Of a DNA stretch of 50,199 bases, positions 26,128-36,049 are shown piece after piece. The stretch is taken from contig NZ_SMZJ02000014.1 in NCBI RefSeq assembly GCF_004358095.2, forward strand, positions 1-50,199, in the 5' to 3' direction. Made by a program: the position numbers and the translations under genes. Under the pieces are notes generated by a model. That model was not told the origin of the DNA. It did no database searches and saw only the letters and a list, made by a program, of their open reading frames with translations. The DNA comes from Seonamhaeicola sediminis. Its GTDB lineage: Bacteria; Bacteroidota; Bacteroidia; Flavobacteriales; Flavobacteriaceae. Numbering within the stretch: position 1 is the stretch's first letter; the number at the start of each line of letters is the position of its first letter.

Positions 26128-27114
26128 ATGCCTAATAAAATTAAAAAAATAGCCGTTTTAACTTCAGGGGGCGATGCTCCAGGAATGAATGCCGCGGTTC
26201 GTGCGGTGGTTAGAACATGTGCCTATCATGGTGTTGAATGTATTGGTGTATATCGAGGTTACGAAGGGTTGATTGATGGGGATTTTAAATCTATGAATGC
26301 CCGTAGTGTAAGAGGTATCATCAACAAAGGTGGAACCATTTTAAAATCTGCTCGTTCAAAAGAATTCAGAACCAAAGAAGGTAGAGAGAAAGCGTTTCAA
26401 AATATAATAAAGGAGGGCGTTGAAGGTTTAGTTGTTATTGGTGGAGATGGTTCTTTTACTGGGGCATTAGTTTTCAATCAAGAGTTTGGGTTTCCAGTAA
26501 TGGGTATACCAGGAACCATTGATAATGATATTTTTGGAACTACCCACACGTTAGGTTTTGATACCGCTTTGAATACAGTAGTAGATGCCATTGATAAGAT
26601 TAGAGATACAGCGAGTTCCCATAACAGATTATTTTTTATTGAGGTGATGGGACGTGATGTGGGTCATATTGCTTTAAATACTGGTATTGCTGGTGGAGCA
26701 GAAGAAATCCTCATTCCAGAAGAAGATTTAGGATTAGATAGATTGAAAGAATCTTTAAATAAGAGTAGAAAAACTGGAAAAACTTCTAGTATTGTTGTTG
26801 TTGCCGAAGGTGATAAAATTGGTAAAAATATTTTTGAGCTAAAAGAATATGTAGATGAAAATATGGAAGGGTATGATGTTCGCGTATCGGTTTTAGGCCA
26901 TATGCAACGCGGAGGAGCTCCATCTTGTTTTGATAGAGTTTTAGCCAGTAGAATGGGGGTGAAAGCTGTAGAAACCTTACTAGAAGGAGAAACTAATTAT
27001 ATGGTAGGGTTAAAAAACAACAAAATGGAATTAACCCCATTAGATAAAGCCATTAAAGGAAAAACAAAAATAAATTTAGAATTATTACGTGTCTCAGATA
27101 TCATGAGCACATAA
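26128..27114 (+). CDS. pfkA: ATP-dependent 6-phosphofructokinase
   Basis: PfkA phosphorylates fructose 6-phosphate with ATP in glycolysis. The 328-residue product has the bacterial length. Seen motifs are TSGGDAPGMNAAVR (12-25), GGDGSFTGA (105-113) and the catalytic PGTIDND (128-134, with D132 the likely base). Glycine at 108 in GGDGS is the ATP-type residue; PPi-dependent enzymes carry aspartate there. gapA starts 18 bases downstream, so the two glycolytic genes probably form an operon. Confidence 0.96.
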   Translation: MPNKIKKIAVLTSGGDAPGMNAAVRAVVRTCAYHGVECIGVYRGYEGLIDGDFKSMNARSVRGIINKGGTILKSARSKEFRTKEGREKAFQNIIKEGVEGLVVIGGDGSFTGALVFNQEFGFPVMGIPGTIDNDIFGTTHTLGFDTALNTVVDAIDKIRDTASSHNRLFFIEVMGRDVGHIALNTGIAGGAEEILIPEEDLGLDRLKESLNKSRKTGKTSSIVVVAEGDKIGKNIFELKEYVDENMEGYDVRVSVLGHMQRGGAPSCFDRVLASRMGVKAVETLLEGETNYMVGLKNNKMELTPLDKAIKGKTKINLELLRVSDIMST

Positions 27115-27120
27115 CACTAA

Positions 27121-28140
<1,020 letters not shown>

Positions 28141-28160
28141 TATAACTTATAATTTACAAC

Positions 28161-28211
28161 ACTCCACAGTGTGTTAAGTGTACATGCATTTAATTACTGT
28201 GGAGTTTTTTT
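28161..28211 (+). terminator. terminator after gapA
   Basis: ACTCCACAGT (28161-28170) pairs perfectly with ACTGTGGAGT (28196-28205) over a 25-base loop, followed by seven T. The T-run abuts the -7 element of the next gene. Confidence 0.8.
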
Positions 28212-28218
28212 ATCTTTG
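28211..28218 (+). promoter_or_regulatory. -7 promoter element of the GlcNAc-kinase-like gene
   Basis: TATCTTTG matches TAnnTTTG exactly and ends five bases before the ATG at 28224, directly after the gapA terminator. The predicted transcript would start within about two bases of the ATG. No clear TTG is present at the -33 position. Confidence 0.5.
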
Positions 28219-28223
28219 AACTT

Positions 28224-29084
28224 ATGATATTAATTGTTGATAGTGGTTCTACCAAATCAGATTGGTTAGCCGTAGATAAAGATGGTAACAAAATAATGGA
28301 AAAGATTAGAACCAAAGGTCTTAATCCAGCCATTTTAACTGAAAAGAAGCTTTATAAAACCATCAAGGAAAGTGATTCCTTAATTGATAATAAAGATATT
28401 GTCTCTCATGTGTTCTTTTATGGTGCAGGTTGTGGTACAGAGAACCCAAGAAAAATGTTAAAAGGTGTATTAGAGGATATTTTTTCTAAGGCTCAAGTTT
28501 CTGTCAACGAAGATACCTTGGCAGCCGTATATTCAACAATTAATCATCCCAAAGAAGCTGCTGTAGTTTGTATCATGGGAACAGGTTCTAACTGTAGTTA
28601 TTATGATGGTGAAAAACTTCATCAACGTGTACTTTCATTGGGGTATACGCTTATGGATGATGCTTCTGGTAATTACTACGGAAAACAATTAATTAGGGAT
28701 TATTATTTTAATCACATGCCAGAAAATGTTAAAGTGGCATTTGGAGCTAAATATAATTTAGAATCAGATTTTATTAAGTATAATCTTTACAAACAACCCA
28801 ACCCCAATGCTTATTTAGCAAGTTTTGCTGAGTTTATGTTTTTACATAAAGATTCTGAATATACAATCAATCTTATAAAAAACGGTATCAGATTATTTGC
28901 TAAAAATATGATAATGCAATTTAAGGAAGAGTTAAAAACGGTTCCTGTTCATTTTGCAGGGTCTATAGCCTTCTTTTCTCAAAATGAAATAAGAGAAGTT
29001 GCAGACGAAATGGGCTTCAAAGTAGGGAACTTTGTAAGAAGACCTATTGATGGGTTGGTTCCTTTTCACATAAGTAACTTGTAA
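28224..29084 (+). CDS. BadF/BadG-type ATPase, N-acetylglucosamine kinase-like
   Basis: The 286-residue product belongs to the BadF/BadG/BcrA/BcrD ATPase group of the ASKHA superfamily. In this size class members are mostly annotated as N-acetylglucosamine kinases. The first phosphate loop is VDSGSTKSDW (5-14), the second is MGTGSNCSYYDG (about 118-129), and the adenosine motif region is HFAGSIAFF (about 245-253). The fold and ATP-dependence are well supported; the sugar substrate is inferred. It sits directly after pfkA-gapA but has its own promoter and terminator. The GH20 hexosaminidase at 48 kb would release the matching sugar. Confidence 0.82.
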   Translation: MILIVDSGSTKSDWLAVDKDGNKIMEKIRTKGLNPAILTEKKLYKTIKESDSLIDNKDIVSHVFFYGAGCGTENPRKMLKGVLEDIFSKAQVSVNEDTLAAVYSTINHPKEAAVVCIMGTGSNCSYYDGEKLHQRVLSLGYTLMDDASGNYYGKQLIRDYYFNHMPENVKVAFGAKYNLESDFIKYNLYKQPNPNAYLASFAEFMFLHKDSEYTINLIKNGIRLFAKNMIMQFKEELKTVPVHFAGSIAFFSQNEIREVADEMGFKVGNFVRRPIDGLVPFHISNL

Positions 29085-29113
29085 TATAATTAGGTTTTTA
29101 TAAAATACAGAAG

Positions 29114-29137
29114 AGAGGGTTTATCCCTCTTTTTTTA
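29114..29137 (+). terminator. terminator after the GlcNAc-kinase-like gene
   Basis: AGAGGG (29114-29119), loop TTTAT, CCCTCT (29125-29130), then seven more T including the stem end. Compact and typical. Confidence 0.8.
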
Positions 29138-29163
29138 TATTTAGACAAAAAATCGACTATAAA

Positions 29164-30387
29164 TTGAAAAAGCACATTGCCATTTATGTTTCCAATAAAG
29201 ATGATAAAAAATCATTAATTAAAAATATTTTATCTGGAAACCTTATTGAAAGTTTAAATGGTTTAAATGGGGCACTTTTTTCTGAAATAACCATTAATAA
29301 GTTTATTGAAGAAGAAAAGCGTCATGGACGTTTTGATATTGCCACAAAGAACAAACATAGCTTAATGAAATCTTCTGAGGGAGAACGAAAAAAAGCATTG
29401 CTTAAGCATTTAATAGCCAGCAAACCTGAATATTTGGTAGCAGATAATGTATTCGGAAATTTAGATGTTCAATCTCAAGAGGAAATAGCGCTTACACTTG
29501 AAGAGCTGAGTAAATCAATTCCTGTTATTCAAATTTCTAATAGAAAGAAAGATGTGCTTCCTTTTATTAGTAAAGTATATAGATTTGAAGGCAAACAGAT
29601 TATCCCATTTGAAAATTTTGACAATCCAACGCCAAAATTAAAACACTATTTCATTCAAGATTTACCAAAGCCCCTTGAGCAAGTTTCAGTTGAAAGTCCT
29701 TCTTTGGTAAAGTTTCAAAACGTATCAGTTTCTTATCTAGAAAAACCAATAATAAAAAATATTTGTTGGGAGATTAAAACTGGAGAATTTTGGCATTTAA
29801 TTGGGCCAAATGGTTCCGGTAAGAGTACCATTCTATCATTAATTTCAGGTGATAACCCTAAAGCTTTTAATCAGGATATATATCTTTTCGGGATTAAAAA
29901 AGGTAGTGGAGAAAGTGTTTGGGATATTAAGAAAAAAATAGGGTATTTCACTTCAGAAATGTTGCAAGGTTTCAAACGATCAGATACTATTGAAAGAATG
30001 ATAATTTCTGGATTTTATGATTCTGTTGGTCTTTACAAATACCCCAATGAAGGTCAAATTTTAAAAGCACATGAATGGCTGAAATTATTAAATATGTTCG
30101 ATATTAAAAATCAAAATTTCCAAACACTTTCTCAAGGACACAAGCGCTTGGTTTTAATTGTTCGAGCTATGGTAAAACATCCACCATTGCTTATTTTAGA
30201 TGAACCTACCAATGGATTAGATGATTTAGATACCATTATATTTTCTGAGTTGATTAATAAAATTTCCAAAGAGAGTCATACGGCTATTTTGTATGTTTCA
30301 CATCGTCATGAAATTGGGCTAGCACCAGACTATATTTATGAGCTTATTCCTAATGATAAAGGTTCTATAGGAAGAGTTCTGAAATAA
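29164..30387 (+). CDS. ModF-like ABC ATP-binding protein with a degenerate first half
   Basis: The 407-residue product is a soluble tandem ABC ATPase with no membrane segment, the layout of ModF. The second half (about 180-407) is complete: Walker A GPNGSGKST (214-222), signature LSQGHKR (322-328), Walker B LLILDEP (342-348) and H380 in the switch. The first half (1-165) keeps a signature-like SSEGERKK (70-77) and a Walker-B-like LVADNVFGNLD (91-101), but the Walker A position reads VSNKDDKKSLIKNI, without GxxGxGK[ST]. The start is TTG (29164); I see no ATG upstream in frame. The role is unknown; molybdate-linked function for ModF is not proven. Confidence 0.85.
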   Translation: MKKHIAIYVSNKDDKKSLIKNILSGNLIESLNGLNGALFSEITINKFIEEEKRHGRFDIATKNKHSLMKSSEGERKKALLKHLIASKPEYLVADNVFGNLDVQSQEEIALTLEELSKSIPVIQISNRKKDVLPFISKVYRFEGKQIIPFENFDNPTPKLKHYFIQDLPKPLEQVSVESPSLVKFQNVSVSYLEKPIIKNICWEIKTGEFWHLIGPNGSGKSTILSLISGDNPKAFNQDIYLFGIKKGSGESVWDIKKKIGYFTSEMLQGFKRSDTIERMIISGFYDSVGLYKYPNEGQILKAHEWLKLLNMFDIKNQNFQTLSQGHKRLVLIVRAMVKHPPLLILDEPTNGLDDLDTIIFSELINKISKESHTAILYVSHRHEIGLAPDYIYELIPNDKGSIGRVLK

Positions 30388-30437
30388 AAGTTTGGGATTC
30401 ACTATATTTAGAGTATAAAACACTTGAAAACCAACCT

Positions 30438-32546
30438 ATGCGCAGTGCTTTTTACTTAGCTGCTTTTTTAGCTTTCCTTCTTATTTTTAACTGTCAACAA
30501 AATTCTAGTTATAAGCCTAAAGATTATTCAACTTGGAGATCATACCAAGGTGGACCAGATAGAAATCAGTATTCTACATTATCAGAAATCACATTAGATA
30601 ATGTTACTAAGTTAAAAGTAGCTTGGACCTACGAGTCACCAGATTATGGACAAATGCAAATGAATCCCATTGTCATTGATACTATTCTGTATGGTGTTAC
30701 TTCAAGACTTAGAGCCATTGCTTTGCACTCTGCAACAGGAAAGGAAATTTGGAGATTTGGTGATTCGTTAAATTTAAGAGCCTCAACCAGCAGAGGAGTT
30801 TCTTATTGGGAGAAAGGATATGATAAACGCATATTATATACTTCTGGACCGTATTTATATGCACTTGATGCCTTAACAGGAAGGTCTATTGAAAGCTTTG
30901 GCGATAACGGAAAAGTAAACCTAAGTAGTGGTTTAGGTGAAATTACCACGGGTAGTTTTCTTGTCTCCAATACACCAGGTACCGTATACAAGGATATTAT
31001 TGTCATGCCTATTCGTGTTCCTGAAGATATTGGGGCTCTGCCAGGAAATATTATGGCGTTTAATATTATTACAGGTAAGTTGGAATGGGTTTTTAATACA
31101 ATTCCACTTCCATACCAAGAAGGTATTGAAACTTGGGAAGACAAAAATCCCCATTCAAACCCTTTGATTGGCGCAGGTAATAATTGGAGCGGTATGGCTT
31201 TAGATGAAAAACGCGGTATTATTTACATTCCAACAGGTTCGGCTTCCCCTGATTTTTATGGCGGTGTTCGCAAAGGAGACAATTTATTTACAGATTGCCT
31301 GCTAGCTTTGGATGTTAATACTGGAAAGAGACTTTGGCATTTTCAAATGGTACATCATGATTTATGGGATAGAGATCCTCCAACACCACCCAATTTAATT
31401 ACGATTACTAGAGAAGGTAAAAAGATACCCGCAGTTTCTCAATCAACAAAACAGGGATATGTTTATGTCTTTAATCGAGTTACTGGAGAGCCTCTATTTG
31501 ATATTGAAGAAATACCAGTGCCTGTTTCAACTTTAGATGGTGAAGAGGCCTCAAAAACACAACCCATTCCTGTAAAGCCAAAACCTTTTGCAAGACAGTC
31601 AACGGAACTAACAGATGAAGATATAAGTCCGTATGCCGATAACAGAGAAGAACTTTTAGAGCTTTTGAAACATTCGGATAGAAGATTATATGCGCCACCG
31701 AGTTTAGACCCCATGATTCTGTTCCCTGGATTGGATGGTGCTGCAGAGTGGGGCGGAACTGCTGCAGATCCCGAAGAAGGTGTTATTTACATAAACTCTC
31801 AAGAAGCACCATGGGTTATTCAAATGAAGGAGAATGATAACTCAGTGAAAAACTTTCCCTTAGGGAAACAAACCTATATGCAATACTGTGTTACTTGTCA
31901 TCAAGAAGATAAAAGCGGGGTGGTTCAAAGTGGTTATCCCTCTTTAATAAATTTAAAAAGTAAAACATCAAAAAACGAAGTAGCTCAGTTAATAAAAACA
32001 GGTAAGGGTATGATGACCGGATTTCCTCATATTCCAGCCAAAGAAAAGGAAGCTTTAATGCATTTCTTGTTTAATGAACCAGATACTATTATGCCTAAGA
32101 ATCCAAAAATTACGTATCCTTTGGCTTATAAATACGCTGGTTATAAGCGTTTTTTAGATAGCAAGGGAAGACCTGCTATTTCACCACCTTGGGGCACTAT
32201 GCACTCCATAGACTTAAATACAGGTAATTTCAAATGGTCAATTGTATTAGGAGATACACCAGAACTAAAGGCAAAAGGATATCCACAAACGGGATGTGAG
32301 AATTATGGAGGCCCCATAGTTACTCAAAACGGGTTACTCTTTATTGGAGCGACAAAGGATGGCTATTTCAGGGCATTTAATAAGTTTACAGGTGAATTGT
32401 TGTGGGAGTACAAATTACCCGCAGCTGCTTTTGCTACCCCGGCTATGTATCAAGTTAATGGCAAGCAGTATATAGCAATAGCCTGTGGAGGCGAAAAACT
32501 AGGAACACCAATTGGTAATAAAATAGTAGCATTTTCATTAAATTAA
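30438..32546 (+). CDS. PQQ-dependent dehydrogenase with internal cytochrome c domain
   Basis: This is a quinoprotein of the membrane-bound glucose/alcohol dehydrogenase propeller group, which oxidises a sugar or alcohol outside the cytoplasm using PQQ. The 702-residue product starts with a lipoprotein-like signal ending at C19 (LLIFNC). The propeller carries the family motif MVHHDLWDRD with H306, H307, D308. A c-type haem site CVTCH (C484, C487, H488) lies inside the propeller sequence, with M525/M526 as candidate sixth ligand. The last blades follow it. Haem would pass electrons to the respiratory chain. No PQQ biosynthesis gene is in the window. The substrate is unknown. Confidence 0.9.
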   Translation: MRSAFYLAAFLAFLLIFNCQQNSSYKPKDYSTWRSYQGGPDRNQYSTLSEITLDNVTKLKVAWTYESPDYGQMQMNPIVIDTILYGVTSRLRAIALHSATGKEIWRFGDSLNLRASTSRGVSYWEKGYDKRILYTSGPYLYALDALTGRSIESFGDNGKVNLSSGLGEITTGSFLVSNTPGTVYKDIIVMPIRVPEDIGALPGNIMAFNIITGKLEWVFNTIPLPYQEGIETWEDKNPHSNPLIGAGNNWSGMALDEKRGIIYIPTGSASPDFYGGVRKGDNLFTDCLLALDVNTGKRLWHFQMVHHDLWDRDPPTPPNLITITREGKKIPAVSQSTKQGYVYVFNRVTGEPLFDIEEIPVPVSTLDGEEASKTQPIPVKPKPFARQSTELTDEDISPYADNREELLELLKHSDRRLYAPPSLDPMILFPGLDGAAEWGGTAADPEEGVIYINSQEAPWVIQMKENDNSVKNFPLGKQTYMQYCVTCHQEDKSGVVQSGYPSLINLKSKTSKNEVAQLIKTGKGMMTGFPHIPAKEKEALMHFLFNEPDTIMPKNPKITYPLAYKYAGYKRFLDSKGRPAISPPWGTMHSIDLNTGNFKWSIVLGDTPELKAKGYPQTGCENYGGPIVTQNGLLFIGATKDGYFRAFNKFTGELLWEYKLPAAAFATPAMYQVNGKQYIAIACGGEKLGTPIGNKIVAFSLN

Positions 32547-32596
32547 ATCAGTTAACAAACAATAAAACGGGTAGAAATATTACTAACGATGAGATA

Positions 32597-33487
32597 TTAA
32601 ATCACAGGTCTTATATCTACAGCTACTTTCATCTTATTTTTCCCCGTACTGTAAATAACACCTTTTAATGGCGGAACATCATAATAATCTCTACCATGAG
32701 AAATTATTATGTGTTGATTTGAAGGTATCTGGTTATTAGTTGGGTCAAAATCCACCCATCCAAAATAGGGTATAAACATAGAAAACCAAGCATGAGAAGC
32801 ATCTGTACCAATAAGTTTTTCTTTACCAGGCGGTGGTAGTGTTTCAATATAACCACTTACATAACGGGCAGGTAAACCAACAGAGCGCACACAGGCAATG
32901 GCTATTTGCGCAAAGTCTTGGCAAACGCCTTTTTTAAGTTTCATAACATCATGAATGGGTGTGGCTACATTTGTAACTTCAGCATTAAATTCAAAATCGG
33001 TATAAATACGCTGCATTAATTCAAACGCCGCTTCAAAAATTGATCTATTTGGTTGAAAAGAAACTTCAGCATAAGCTTTGATATTTGATGTAATATTAGC
33101 AACCAAAACAGATTCTAAGCAAAACTGTTTTACATGAAGTATTTCAGTTGAATTACTTTTTAATTCCAACAAGGCTTGTTGCAAAGTAATTTGTTGAGCA
33201 GCTGGGTTATTATAAATACTGGATACTGTACTAACCTCTTTTAAAATTTTACTACTGGCGATTACCTTTAATTTTGAATGTTGTTTTTGAATAGAAAATC
33301 TTGTGACAGTGTTTCCAAAAAAATCAATTTTCTCTGAAATTTCTTCGGGAATAGGTGTAATGTCTAAATGATAATCTAATAATGTTTGACCTGCAACTTC
33401 CTTAGGCTTAAGAGTGGCTATATTATGACAAAATGATACACCATGCTCGTAATTATAGGTAGTAGTATGTGAAACTTGATAAATCAT
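32597..33487 (-). CDS. transglutaminase-like protein with beta-sandwich N-terminal domain
   Basis: The 296-residue product has the N-terminal bacterial transglutaminase-like domain (about 1-85) and a transglutaminase/protease core (about 150-260). The triad is complete: C189 in KGVCQDFA, H232 in DASHAWF and D248 in WVDFDPT. There is no signal peptide, so it is probably cytoplasmic. In this family the enzyme is predicted to hydrolyse or form amide bonds in peptides. It is the last gene of the operon. Its ATG directly abuts the TAA of the ATP-grasp/alpha-E gene with no base between, implying coupled translation. Confidence 0.9.
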   Translation of the reverse strand: MIYQVSHTTTYNYEHGVSFCHNIATLKPKEVAGQTLLDYHLDITPIPEEISEKIDFFGNTVTRFSIQKQHSKLKVIASSKILKEVSTVSSIYNNPAAQQITLQQALLELKSNSTEILHVKQFCLESVLVANITSNIKAYAEVSFQPNRSIFEAAFELMQRIYTDFEFNAEVTNVATPIHDVMKLKKGVCQDFAQIAIACVRSVGLPARYVSGYIETLPPPGKEKLIGTDASHAWFSMFIPYFGWVDFDPTNNQIPSNQHIIISHGRDYYDVPPLKGVIYSTGKNKMKVAVDIRPVI

Positions 33488-36046
33488 TTATGCCAATGGA
33501 AAGTTTTGATTAACCAATTGTTTTTGTTGGTAGGCATGATTAAAATAAGTATCAGAAAGAGTAATACTACTTTTGTGTAATAAATTGCTAAGTTCCGATA
33601 AGACATCATCAAGATTTTGACGTAGAGTTTTTGTATTGTTTAGCTCTAGTAAATTAGTAATATCTAGGTTTTCTATAATTTTTATAGACTCAGAAATATG
33701 TAAACTATAATAGTTATTCCCTGAATTAGTTTCAGATTGTGGAAGTTTACGTATGTCTTTTTGAATACGTTTAAATTGGTAATGGAGTGATTTTGCGTAT
33801 TCTGTATCAAGCATAACTAAACGAATAACGTTTTCTACACTTAAATAAGAGCGATAACTGTACCTGTAAATATTTAGACTTTCATGACTTGTTAAAAACG
33901 ATTCCAGAATTTCATATTGCAATTGCTCAGAGTAATTAAAAACCAACAGAGCTCTTAGTTTTGCAATATGCATCATAGCTTGTTCTGTTTGTAAACCAAT
34001 AAAGTATAATAAAAGCCCTTGACTTACTAATATACTCTCTTCTATAAGCCCCATAAAAGCTATAAGCCTTGTTATGATACGATCTAATAATTTGGAAAGT
34101 TCAGAAATAGAATGTGTTTCGTTCTCTTTAAATTTATTCCATAATTTCTTTATGCTATCAAAAACACGCCACATGTCTCTAGACCATAAGTTACGTAATG
34201 AATAGTAAGCGTGGTTAAAACTAGAAAGTGTTTGTGCAAAACTACCTATACGGTTTTCATCTAAGAGCAAAGACAAAATTTCTTTTAGTGGGTCTTGTAA
34301 CGTTTTTTCAGAATTTTTACCTACAAATCCTGGAAATGTTGAAGTAATATTAGTTACAGATTTATATAGATAAACTAAACTGCGTGATTCTGAATTTTGA
34401 TTGTTATATTGTTCATTATTCATTCGGTTTAAAACCATCCGTAGGTAACGAGCAGTTGTAAGTGCTCTACCTAAATATCTTCCAGACCAATATAAGTTTT
34501 CGGCTGTGTTACTTGGTAAATCATTTACATTTGACAGCGATATTTTATTATTATTGTTCCAGGAATAACTCTGAATACTGTTTTGAAATTCATCTGAGAT
34601 AATCCAAAAATCTTTACTTATGCCACCACGTTGATTAGATACAAACAGGTTTTCTCTTTCTGCAGCTACCCTTACCAAACCACCTGGCATAACGTTGTAT
34701 GAGTGCTTATTTGCAATAGCAAATGTTCTACACATAACCTTTCTGGGTTCTAAAGTACCATTAAAAAAATCTGGAGCTGTAGAAAACGAAATTTTTTCTT
34801 GTGCTACAAACTTATAGGGGTTTAATAGTATTTCAGCTCTTAAATTATTGAGAGACAAATCATCTAAAAATTCACAAAAATGAAGGTATTCTCTATTGGA
34901 GCGGTCAATGTTTTTTATTACAAATTCTCGCATATTATTGAGCACATAGTTACGTTCTCTTTCTTGTCCGCACCACCAAGAAGCAATTTGTGGTAATATC
35001 AAATCTTCATTAAAGAAGTAATTGCAAATGCCATTCATAAAAGGTATTAAACCAGAGTTTTCTAGTACGCCAGCGCCAATAGGGTTAACAATAACAACTT
35101 GATTATTTCTTACTACTTCTAGTAAACCTGCAACTCCTAAATAGGAATCTTCTCTTAATTCTAGAGGATCCATAAAGGCATCGTCAACACGTTTTATAAT
35201 AACATCAACTTGCTTAAGCGCTTTTAGGGTTTTCATCCATACTTTTCCGTTTCTAACTACAAGGTCATTTCCGGTAACTAATGGATATCCCAGAAAAGAT
35301 GCCATATAGGCATGGTCAAAATATGTTTCGTTTAAGGGGCCCGGTGTTAAAATAACAATATTGGGGTTTGTTACGTTATTTGGCGCCGAATCAATTAACA
35401 TTTGATTAAACTCATCAAAAAATTGTGTGGGTTGTTTAACATTGATGTCTTTGAACAGATCAGGCATCATTCTGCTAAGTGAATACCTGTTTTCTAAGGC
35501 ATATCCCATTCCAGAAGGAGCTTGAGTTCTATCATTAACTACCCACATACGTCCGTCGGGTCCACGTGCTAAGTCAGCAGAATATATTAATAAATGTTTT
35601 GATGTATTATACTGAATTTGATCACATTGTCTTAAAAAACCTCTATGTCCATAAATAACTTCGGGAGGAACAATGCCACTAGAGACAAGTTCTCTTTTAC
35701 CATAAACATCTTTTAAAACAAGATTTAGTAATTCAGATCTTTGAGTAATACCACGTTCTATAGTTGCCCATTCATTTTGGTGAATTAAAAAAGGTACGAT
35801 GTTTAATCGCCAAGAGCGATGCATTCCTTTAGGGTCGTTATACACATTATATGTAACCCCATTTTCTTCTAAAAGCCAATTTATTTCGTTTTGCTTCTCT
35901 ATTAATATCTGGTTTCCGTATTGGGTTAAATTTTTTAGTAATTTTTCCCAATTAGGATTAATAGATAAATCAGATTTCAAAACTTCATCGTAATTTTTGA
36001 AATCGGAAAAATAATTTTGAAATAGTATGTTGGAATGCATTGGCAT
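33488..36046 (-). CDS. circularly permuted ATP-grasp / alpha-E fusion protein
   Basis: The 852-residue product joins two proteins that are often separate genes. Residues ~60-485 are a circularly permuted type 2 ATP-grasp (DUF404/DUF407), with the motifs ARGPDGRMWVVNDRTQAP (160-177), PGPLNETYFDHAYMA (235-249), VIIKRVDDAFMDPLEL (282-297) and NPIGAGVLENSGLIPF (321-336). Residues ~510-835 are an alpha-E domain (DUF403), starting LPSNTAENLYWSGRYLGRA, all helical. ATP-grasp enzymes form amide bonds using ATP, so a peptide-ligase role is predicted; the substrates are unknown. It starts 3 bases after the DUF2126 gene and abuts the second transglutaminase. Confidence 0.92.
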   Translation of the reverse strand: MPMHSNILFQNYFSDFKNYDEVLKSDLSINPNWEKLLKNLTQYGNQILIEKQNEINWLLEENGVTYNVYNDPKGMHRSWRLNIVPFLIHQNEWATIERGITQRSELLNLVLKDVYGKRELVSSGIVPPEVIYGHRGFLRQCDQIQYNTSKHLLIYSADLARGPDGRMWVVNDRTQAPSGMGYALENRYSLSRMMPDLFKDINVKQPTQFFDEFNQMLIDSAPNNVTNPNIVILTPGPLNETYFDHAYMASFLGYPLVTGNDLVVRNGKVWMKTLKALKQVDVIIKRVDDAFMDPLELREDSYLGVAGLLEVVRNNQVVIVNPIGAGVLENSGLIPFMNGICNYFFNEDLILPQIASWWCGQERERNYVLNNMREFVIKNIDRSNREYLHFCEFLDDLSLNNLRAEILLNPYKFVAQEKISFSTAPDFFNGTLEPRKVMCRTFAIANKHSYNVMPGGLVRVAAERENLFVSNQRGGISKDFWIISDEFQNSIQSYSWNNNNKISLSNVNDLPSNTAENLYWSGRYLGRALTTARYLRMVLNRMNNEQYNNQNSESRSLVYLYKSVTNITSTFPGFVGKNSEKTLQDPLKEILSLLLDENRIGSFAQTLSSFNHAYYSLRNLWSRDMWRVFDSIKKLWNKFKENETHSISELSKLLDRIITRLIAFMGLIEESILVSQGLLLYFIGLQTEQAMMHIAKLRALLVFNYSEQLQYEILESFLTSHESLNIYRYSYRSYLSVENVIRLVMLDTEYAKSLHYQFKRIQKDIRKLPQSETNSGNNYYSLHISESIKIIENLDITNLLELNNTKTLRQNLDDVLSELSNLLHKSSITLSDTYFNHAYQQKQLVNQNFPLA

Positions 36047-36049
36047 TGT

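Noticed and set aside
32547-32596. Terminator between the convergent PQQ dehydrogenase and transglutaminase genes
   Set aside because: No stem followed by a T-run can be drawn in these 50 bases.
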